From Rhodococcus sp. AW25M09 (GTDB lineage: Bacteria > Actinomycetota > Actinomycetes > Mycobacteriales > Mycobacteriaceae): a stretch of DNA of 64,000 nt. Shown piece after piece: positions 58,302 to 64,000 of this stretch; position 1 is the stretch's first letter, and every line of letters starts with the position of its first letter. The notes under the pieces were generated by a model that saw nothing but the letters and a program-made list of their open reading frames with translations, was not told the origin of the DNA and did no database searches. A program made the position numbers and the translations under genes. The DNA lies in contig NZ_CAPS01000146.1 in assembly GCF_000333955.1 (NCBI RefSeq), positions 20,779 to 84,778 of the forward strand, given 5' to 3'.

Positions 58302-58697
58302 CTAGGACGACAGTGGTCGGCCCGCAGACAGTGGTACGTCGGATCCCCCGTACCGCTCGCCTTCGTTGTGTGTGAGTTCGCGAGCCTGGGCCTCGCGGAC
58401 GAGGGCCTTTTCTACGAATTGAGACCACGACTTGTCGTCTTCGAGGTGCGCTGTTGCTTTATGGACGCCACGTGCGCGGGTGAAGACGTCGTGGTCGATG
58501 TAGACGGTGATTCTCTTCGTCCTCGCATCGTCGTCCGCGACCGTGTTCGACCCGACTGACGGAGGTACCTGCGGCGTAGCTGGTGGTGGTGGTACCGGAC
58601 TTCTGTTTTTGGCTTGCAGCTTCGACAGGTCGCCCGTGACTGCTGGCCGCCGCGGTGGCAGGCCTGTTACGACTCGGTCTTGCTTGGGATCGGTCAT
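58302..58697 (-). CDS. Ribbon-helix-helix partner of ParA (centromere-binding type)
   Basis: 131 residues. A flexible N-terminus (Pro-rich, PVPPPPATPQVPPSVG) precedes an RHH fold: TKRITVYIDHDVFTRARGVH, KATAHLEDDKSWSQFVEKAL. In type Ib partition systems a small RHH protein binds the centromere and stimulates ParA through its mobile N-terminus. The start overlaps the parA stop (ATGA). Confidence 0.8.
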   Translation of the reverse strand: MTDPKQDRVVTGLPPRRPAVTGDLSKLQAKNRSPVPPPPATPQVPPSVGSNTVADDDARTKRITVYIDHDVFTRARGVHKATAHLEDDKSWSQFVEKALVREAQARELTHNEGERYGGSDVPLSAGRPLSS

Positions 58698-59605
58698 GCG
58701 TTCGCCCTCTCTTCGGCTGCAGTGATGCGTGCGATCATTTCCTGTGTGATGGCAAGTAGGTCGTCAGCGACTGAACCGGATGACTTAGGCGCGAGGGATT
58801 GCGCCTGAGCCTCGCCACGTATGACCTCGTACCATTTGGGCCCCTTGCGAACGGCGTCGTCGAGTTCGTGCACCAAGAGTCCTCGTTCTCTCGTTGCCTG
58901 TGCTGTCGCTTCCGAATGCCGCACCACTCCCGAGAACAGGACACTGTCGTCCTGGAAGGCTTCGGCGACGAGTTTGCGTGCACGTTCCTGTACTGCGGTC
59001 GCAGATTTGCCGACTCCCACCAGCACAACTCCCAGCAGGTCAAGGGTGGGATTGATGTCGAGCACTGCGTCGAGACGGTGAGCGACAGCCGCCAGTCCTT
59101 TACGGCTGGATGCGTCGCTTTTGATTGGCACGACCGCCCAGCGCGCAGCAGCAAGGGCGGCGTTCTGCAGCGTCTCGTCACCGGGCGGGCAGTCGATGAT
59201 TATCAAGTCGTAGTCCTTGGCCAGCGGTGCTAACAGGACGGCCAGTGCCAACTTCGCGCCGTTCGGGTCCTTCGCTGCCTTAGAGGCCAGGGCCGCTGTG
59301 GCCTGCTCGAGGTTGACACCTCCCGTGAGGACGTCGAGGTTTTCTCGGACGCCCCTGACTGGCTCTACGCTTCCGCCGAACGCGAGGGCTGCGGCGAGGG
59401 CACGTCCGTGGTCGTCCCTGTCCGTTTCGGTGTACCCAAGGTCCTCCGCGAGGTTTCCCTGGGGGTCGAAATCAACGATGAGAACTTTGTAGCCGGATGC
59501 AGCGGCCAGGCCACCGACGTTGGCCGAGAGGGTTGTTTTCATGACGCCTCCCTTGCCGTTGATGATGGCGATCACCCGTTCACGGTCATAGACATCTGCG
59601 CTCAC
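58694..59605 (-). CDS. parA: ParA partition ATPase
   Basis: 303 residues from GTG 59605 (AAGGGAA upstream). The deviant Walker A is NGKGGVMKTTLSANVGGLAA; switch and Walker B are IVDFDPQGNLAEDLGYTET and DLIIIDCPPGDETLQNAALA. It drives plasmid segregation with the RHH partner. The gene begins beside the AT-rich repeat region that probably contains parS. Confidence 0.93.
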   Translation of the reverse strand: MSADVYDRERVIAIINGKGGVMKTTLSANVGGLAAASGYKVLIVDFDPQGNLAEDLGYTETDRDDHGRALAAALAFGGSVEPVRGVRENLDVLTGGVNLEQATAALASKAAKDPNGAKLALAVLLAPLAKDYDLIIIDCPPGDETLQNAALAAARWAVVPIKSDASSRKGLAAVAHRLDAVLDINPTLDLLGVVLVGVGKSATAVQERARKLVAEAFQDDSVLFSGVVRHSEATAQATRERGLLVHELDDAVRKGPKWYEVIRGEAQAQSLAPKSSGSVADDLLAITQEMIARITAAEERANA

Positions 59606-59639
59606 GATCTTGATGTTCCCTTCTGAGGTCTCGACTTGG

Positions 59640-60165
59640 ACGGCATACTGTTAATACTGGCAATCCTGTTATTGCAGGTATTAACAGCATCACCTGCGTT
59701 AGCTGTAATGCTGCGAATCACAGCATTGCCGACATCGCTGGCATTGTCAGCATTCATGGCAATCATGCCATAACTGTCTATAACAGTAATAGCTGCAATA
59801 CTGCTATTAAACTACAGCAATGCTGTCATTACTGCCATAGTTGGCCAGAGATGGTCGACCAAACTGTTCAACTTGAGGCGAACCCCGAGGTCAGAGCCAC
59901 TCGCAACAATGCTGCTATAACTGCCATTCCGCCCACTCTCCGACTGCATCCCCTCTGGCCGGCCGGGGCTGGGGCCGCAGCACCCATCTTGGCCATGTCT
60001 CATTCCCTAGGAAATATGCATACCGGCCGCGCGTGGCGGTGACCCCGCATCCGATGCGGGGTCACCTCATCGCCTCCAGGCGTGGCGGCCCCGCATCGTC
60101 CACCGCCACGCTGATACCGGCTTATCGAATAACGCCAATGCTGCTAATGCTGCTAATGCCATCAT
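59640..60165. repeat. AT-rich iteron/centromere region between parA and rep
   Basis: 575 bp without genes. The heptamer AATRCTG occurs at 59653, 59707, 59797, 59819, 59908, 60137 and 60146. Its complement CAGCATT is at 59721 and 59748, and many near copies exist (GCAATCCTG, GTTATTGCAG, CATTACTGCC). At 60137-60160 the unit is in tandem (AATGCTGCT repeated every 9 bp). The position between parA and rep and the low GC fit parS and/or oriV. GC-rich DNA at 60030-60110 separates the two clusters. Confidence 0.7.
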
Positions 60166-60181
60166 TCATGTCGGTGATCGA

Positions 60182-62071
60182 TCAGGAATCTGAACACACG
60201 ATCACTGCACCCAGCTGATCACTGAGCAGCTCCATGGCTTCCAGCACAGGATCAGGCTTTGGGGGCCCGGCAGCAAGCATGGCCGCCCACAGCGTCTCCG
60301 ACTCTTCCCCACGCGGTGGGGGAGCCCCAGAGATCGGAACGTTGACTGGATCTTTCATGAACAACGCAACGGACGGACCGTAGAAGCGGTTCTCGAGCCA
60401 CACCTGCCATACGAGCCGTTCGGCTCGGTGTCGGACGATCCTCTCGGCAGCGACAGTTTCCAGGCCGTGAGCGGCCGCTACGTCGTCCAACGTGCGGCAC
60501 CCGATGCTCAAGGTTGCGCCGTTCCGTTCGATGAGCCCAGCGGCCGTCAGAGCTGCGAGAATGGCATAACCGTTCGACGGCCGGAGCATTGCGCCAGCAA
60601 AGACATCGTCGACGTTTGTAGCCAGACCCGCAGCGACCAGCTCGTAGACCATTCGGCCGCGTAGGCCGAGCACGCTCCATGCCGGGTGGACCGGCTCGAC
60701 CCGGGCACGCTCGACACGCGCTCGTCCAGGGCCGCCTGTGGTCGCTGGCGTGGTCAAGGCGTAGCGGTCGGCCTCCCGACCCGCGCCGCGCGCTACGAGT
60801 AGCAGGGGAGAACCTGGGGTCTCTCTAAGGACCCTCAACGCGCTCCATACGGTCGATTCCGACATCAGCCCAGCTGAGTGCGACAAGCTGCGACCGCCAA
60901 CCGCCACGACGGGGACGCCCTCGACCAGCTCTCCAGCCAAAGCCGATGTGTAGGCCAGTGCCTGGGCCACAGCGAGTAGAACAGGTCGCTGGCGGGTACC
61001 GAGGAATTCTGAGTCGATCCACAGCTGTGCGTGAGCTAGCCACTTGCGCCGAATTCGATCTTTCAGGAAGGAAGTACCTCCCCCTGTGAGCTTGTTCTTG
61101 TGCGCGAGTTGATGGAATTGATTGGCAGTCCCTGCCGCCCAGGTCAGGGCCTTCTCCACGTCCCGTCGAAGAGCGACTGCGGGATCCCTGTACTTCTCGG
61201 TGTAAGCGCGGCGGACACCAGCCCACTCCTTGGTAGCGATCGCCTTCTCGATATCCGCAGCGCTGGCACCCCGAAGAACCGCGTGGCTGATGACGGACTG
61301 GCGTGCTTCCGAGGGCGTCGGCCAGAGGGCCCTGTTGAGCTTGCCGGTGGCCGCGTAGGTCTCGACGGCCTCAGGGAACGGCGTGGTGCGGTGAAAGCGC
61401 GGGTCCAAACGCCGCTCTCGTCCGACGCCGACGAGGCGTTCGTCCTGGGTGAGCGAGGCTGCCACGGCGGCAACTGCGGTTCGGTGTCGGGGAGTGGTCA
61501 CGCCACCGAGCAGAGCAGTCAAGCGGGCAACGACACCACGGTCGGAACGGACAGTGAACGCGTCGATCGCGTCGTCGAGCGTCCCATCGAGGCGGCGAAA
61601 TCCACCCTCCCGGCAGGGTGACCCCGGGGGAGTAATGCACCCCTGCTCCACCCCGAGCATGGGAGAACGGTCCAGAGTCATCAGCCGAGCAGCGAGGAGC
61701 TCCATCAAGACTTTGACGTCGTCGACCCGCAAAGAACTGTTGGTAGCCAGAGGTACGAGCACGTGGCGGCCGCCGCTCGTCGAGCGATCCGTTACCGTGC
61801 GTGCGCCACATTGGTGGAGCCACACCAACACCCGTTCGACATCGGCATCGACCTGCTCGCCCGTGTGATGTTTGGCGTCAAAGTCCAACGCCAACAGACA
61901 CGTACGTCCCCTGCGGTAGATCGGTACGGCCGCCGGCACCGCCGGCAGGCGCTTCGTCCAGCTCTGTCCTTCGTCCGCGAACTCTCCTGTGACGGGGCTC
62001 CACAGTCGCATGGACCGACGCGCGGCCACGAGCGGAGACAGACGTCTCCAAATAATGTCGGACGTCGACAT
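60182..62071 (-). CDS. Replication protein with primase-polymerase-like domain
   Basis: 629 residues from ATG 62071; the ribosome site is weak and a longer frame to 62173 exists. Residues ~45-170 look like an archaeo-eukaryotic primase (PrimPol) domain: GRTCLLALDFDAKHHTGEQV with the catalytic DFD, then VTDRSTSGGRHVLVPLA with the SGGRH motif. C-terminal helices include a winged-helix-like part (SESTVWSALRVLRETPGSPL, MVYELVAAGLATNVDDVFAG). Together with the adjacent repeats it is the best candidate for the plasmid's replication initiator. Confidence 0.78.
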   Translation of the reverse strand: MSTSDIIWRRLSPLVAARRSMRLWSPVTGEFADEGQSWTKRLPAVPAAVPIYRRGRTCLLALDFDAKHHTGEQVDADVERVLVWLHQCGARTVTDRSTSGGRHVLVPLATNSSLRVDDVKVLMELLAARLMTLDRSPMLGVEQGCITPPGSPCREGGFRRLDGTLDDAIDAFTVRSDRGVVARLTALLGGVTTPRHRTAVAAVAASLTQDERLVGVGRERRLDPRFHRTTPFPEAVETYAATGKLNRALWPTPSEARQSVISHAVLRGASAADIEKAIATKEWAGVRRAYTEKYRDPAVALRRDVEKALTWAAGTANQFHQLAHKNKLTGGGTSFLKDRIRRKWLAHAQLWIDSEFLGTRQRPVLLAVAQALAYTSALAGELVEGVPVVAVGGRSLSHSAGLMSESTVWSALRVLRETPGSPLLLVARGAGREADRYALTTPATTGGPGRARVERARVEPVHPAWSVLGLRGRMVYELVAAGLATNVDDVFAGAMLRPSNGYAILAALTAAGLIERNGATLSIGCRTLDDVAAAHGLETVAAERIVRHRAERLVWQVWLENRFYGPSVALFMKDPVNVPISGAPPPRGEESETLWAAMLAAGPPKPDPVLEAMELLSDQLGAVIVCSDS

Positions 62072-62203
62072 CGTCGACTCGACACGATCGTTAGATCTTG
62101 AACCTTCATCAGGGCGCGAGGTACCCTGAGACGAGACCAGCAATAGTCTGTCCCTTCCAGGGGAATGCAGCACCGAAACGAAGATTGGCTCTCCGTTTCA
62201 CCT

Positions 62204-62233
62204 CGAGCCCTCGACCTGCCAGTCGGGGGCTCG
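62204..62233. terminator. Stem-loop between the RHH gene and rep
   Basis: CGAGCCC/GGGCTCG plus inner CGAC/GTCG, followed on the plus strand by ACTCTTTT. On the minus strand it lies in the rep leader; on the plus strand it looks like a terminator, as expected for a counter-transcript. Confidence 0.5.
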
Positions 62234-62309
62234 ACTCTTTTCGGTCTGCACGTAGTGTGCGAGCGGGGCCGAGGCTAACCGTCCTCAAGCACTCCGCATT
62301 CTTGTCCGG

Positions 62310-62510
62310 CTATGCGGTTAGCGGCATCACCTCTTGGTTCAATTCGCGTACAAGATCGGGGCGTCCGTGAACCACTGCAAGCAGATCCGCAAGGTACTGC
62401 GACGTAGACGTGCAGCCCGCCTCAAGTGCTCGCCGTTCGATCAGGTCACCAACCTCCACAGGGATACGAGTTGCGTACATACGCCTCGACCCCTTGCTCT
62501 GCATGGCCAT
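62310..62510 (-). CDS. Small RHH-type regulator upstream of rep
   Basis: 66 residues from ATG 62510 behind GAAAGG. SRRMYATRIPVEVGDLIERR then ALEAGCTSTSQYLADLLAVV is an RHH/CopG-like fold. CopG-type proteins repress rep transcription and set copy number. Position 239 bp upstream of rep on the same strand supports that role. An antitoxin function is possible but no toxin gene is adjacent. Confidence 0.65.
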   Translation of the reverse strand: MAMQSKGSRRMYATRIPVEVGDLIERRALEAGCTSTSQYLADLLAVVHGRPDLVRELNQEVMPLTA

Positions 62511-62803
62511 CGCTGACACCTTTCCCGGACGCCAATCCACCTCCGGATTCTGTAACAGATTGCGAATGGTGCCGGTTCGACACGCCGTGAAGCTGTAACA
62601 AGATTCCCGGAAGTCCCCATGGAAGGGACATCCAGCGGCGGTCTTGGGCTGGTTGTGACGGATCGACAAGTATCCTCCGGCCCACGCCGAACCCGATCCG
62701 CACCGACGCGCCTGCCCCAACCACACCCATAGGGCAGACTCTTAGATCGCGTGGTAGCTACGCGGGGGACTGGCTCACACACACCGAGAGGAACATCGAC
62801 TCG

Positions 62804-63475
62804 ATGACATCTGATACGACCCAAGCGGGGGCGGCTCCGTACAGCAGCAATCTGTTTCTGAACGTCTACGATCTCTGGGTCATGCGGCTATCGAACAGCT
62901 ACGCCTGGCGCTGCAACCGGCAGAACTTCCTCGACCTCTACAACGGTCGCATCGGACGCAGACACCTTGAGGTCGGGCCTGGATCAGGTTGGCTACTCGC
63001 CAACACAGACTTGCCAGCCGACCTCGATCTCACTCTTACGGATTTAAGCCCAAATTCGCTCAAGCACACCGCGTCTCGACTCCAAATACCCACCACGCTG
63101 ATCGAGCAAGACGTACTTGAGCCCTTCGCTGAGGGCATAGAGAAGTTCGACTCGATATCACTCAACTACGTTTTGCACTGTTTACCAGGCGACTGGTCGA
63201 CCAAAGCTGCAGCCTTCGACAATCTTGCCGAGAAACTGAAGCCCGGGGGAGTGCTGTTTGGATCAACCGTGATCGGAGTCGATCAGCGATACACCCTATT
63301 CGGCAAAGCTCTGATGACGGCGTACAACAAGATTGGTGCGTTCGGCAATTGGCATGACGATCTGCCGGGGCTGGAGAAGGCGCTCAGCAGTCGGTTCGAG
63401 CAGGTGAAGGTCGATATGATCGGAAATGTCGCTCTTTTTGTTGCCGAAGATCCGAGAGCCACACCACGGATCTAG
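62804..63475 (+). CDS. SAM-dependent class I methyltransferase
   Basis: 223 residues (GAGGAACATCGACTCG before the ATG). Motif I is RHLEVGPGSGWLLANTDLPA; later motifs are LTLTDLSPNSLKHTASRL and FDSISLNYVLHCLPGDWSTK. The domain is compact with no extra parts, so the substrate (small molecule or lipid) is unknown. The lower-GC sequence suggests recent acquisition. Confidence 0.82.
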   Translation: MTSDTTQAGAAPYSSNLFLNVYDLWVMRLSNSYAWRCNRQNFLDLYNGRIGRRHLEVGPGSGWLLANTDLPADLDLTLTDLSPNSLKHTASRLQIPTTLIEQDVLEPFAEGIEKFDSISLNYVLHCLPGDWSTKAAAFDNLAEKLKPGGVLFGSTVIGVDQRYTLFGKALMTAYNKIGAFGNWHDDLPGLEKALSSRFEQVKVDMIGNVALFVAEDPRATPRI

Positions 63476-63555
63476 CACTTACGAGGCTCGCTAGCCTCGA
63501 TCTTTCTCCCCGGTGACGTGCTGGCCTGAGCGGGTCGAGATTGTGCTTGAAACCC

Positions 63556-63621
63556 TGTTGGCGCACTGTCGCTTGCCAGGGTGATGGGACCACCTGATTG
63601 CCAGAGGGTAGGGACCACCGT
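63556..63621. mobile_element. Terminal repeats of an IS21-family element
   Basis: Two direct 22-bp repeats, TTGCCAGGGTGATGGGACCACC at 63573-63594 and TTGCCAGAGGGTAGGGACCACC at 63598-63619, lie 25 bp apart. They directly follow the istB stop, as in IS21 ends. TGTTGGCGCACTGTCG from 63556 is the probable tip. Confidence 0.75.
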
Positions 63622-63627
63622 GGCGCG

Positions 63628-64000
63628 TTATTGAGGATGCTCGTTGTCGGTGGTGACGTCAACTGTTCCGGGTCGGGTGCGTTGCCGGTAGGACGGGCCT
63701 TCGATGACGAGGGTGTGTGCGGTGGAGGTCAGTCGGTCGATCGCTGATTGCGCGAGGAGGGTGTCGGCGGTCATGGTCAGCCATTCGGACGGCTCGCGGT
63801 TCGAGGTCACGATGGTGGTCTTCTTCCGATGACGTTCGACGATCAGTTCGTAGAAGTCGCTGGTCTCGGTTGCATCGAGTGGCCGCAGAGCGAAGTCGTC
63901 GATGATCAGTACCTCGATGGCGGTCAGTCGTCGGATTTCGGCGTCGACGGTGTTGTCGAGGCGGGCTGCGCGCAGCCGGGTGAACAGTTTGTCCGATCGT
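63628..64000 (-). CDS. istB: IstB-like ATPase of an IS21-family element, C-terminal part
   Basis: Open to the window edge; the 5' end and istA lie outside. The visible C-terminus reads LDATETSDFYELIVERHRKK, TTIVTSNREPSEWLTMTADT, LLAQSAIDRLTSTAHTLVIE, with the IDDF... Walker B just before. IstB is the AAA+ helper that sets the target for the IstA transposase. The terminal repeats lie just past its stop. Confidence 0.9.
   Translation of the reverse strand, partial: RSDKLFTRLRAARLDNTVDAEIRRLTAIEVLIIDDFALRPLDATETSDFYELIVERHRKKTTIVTSNREPSEWLTMTADTLLAQSAIDRLTSTAHTLVIEGPSYRQRTRPGTVDVTTDNEHPQ

Noticed and set aside
62310..62510. Toxin-antitoxin pair with the small RHH protein
   Set aside because: No toxin-like gene lies on either side; the position ahead of rep favours a copy-control role.

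Overview
This is high-GC actinobacterial DNA, most like a mobilisable or conjugative plasmid of Rhodococcus or a close relative (Gordonia and similar genera). The evidence is an Lsr2-type nucleoid protein, MobC with a MOB-P relaxase, ParA with a ribbon-helix-helix partner, a primase-like replication protein, DUF4192/DUF4913/DUF2637 genes, and many four-base ATGA/GTGA start-stop overlaps. The genus is inferred from gene content only.

Layout. 0-3.3 kb is the end of a transfer operon: the C-terminal half of a VirD4/TraG coupling protein, DUF4913, and a large cytoplasmic protein. 3.5-6.7 kb holds defence-like cargo: a DUF3800-like protein, a TIR-like gene remnant, a membrane-anchored protein, and a PD-(D/E)XK nuclease with a small partner. 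6.9-9.1 kb carries relaxase and mobC, followed by three consecutive perfect inverted repeats (9061-9120) that make a good oriT candidate. 9.4-13.8 kb is a plus-strand block including a pentapeptide-repeat membrane protein. 13.9-30.3 kb is an almost wholly minus-strand block of mostly small genes pointing back at the candidate oriT: a DnaB-N-domain protein, a broken NrdH-like redoxin, DUF4192, a membrane Mrr-like nuclease, an ImuA'-like protein, a frameshifted ParB-like protein and an ArdC antirestriction protein. Lsr2 sits among them on the plus strand.

The main discovery candidate is in this block. Repeated leaders precede most of its transcription units, and each contains a hairpin. In most copies the loop is shared (GGAGCG core) while the stem changes on both arms. 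Together with ArdC, a ParB-like protein, small genes and the orientation relative to oriT, this resembles the leading regions of conjugative plasmids whose single-stranded-DNA promoters (Frpo type) drive anti-defence genes during entry. The identification is inference; the repeats and orientation are read from the sequence.

30.8-40 kb is cargo: a second pentapeptide-repeat membrane protein, a HhH-glycosylase-like gene beside a nuclease gene, and a 1,654-residue Type ISP-like restriction-modification enzyme followed by a GIY-YIG/DUF4357 protein. 40-44.7 kb is a copper-resistance island (DUF6153, DUF305 lipoprotein, CPH-type P1B ATPase, CopZ) with two CsoR-type operators, bordered by a truncated resolvase and an ATPase remnant. 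44.8-48.8 kb has two recombinase-like genes, tniQ and a truncated tniB joined to a truncated sigma-factor gene. 49-57 kb carries stress and signalling genes: Asp23-like, GAF-ANTAR, a mechanosensitive-type membrane protein, MoeY-like, GGDEF, an acyltransferase, HxlR and DUF1761. 57.3-62.5 kb is the replicon backbone: DUF2637, RHH partner, ParA, an AT-rich repeat region, Rep and a small RHH regulator. The window ends with a methyltransferase and the end of an IS21-family element (istB).
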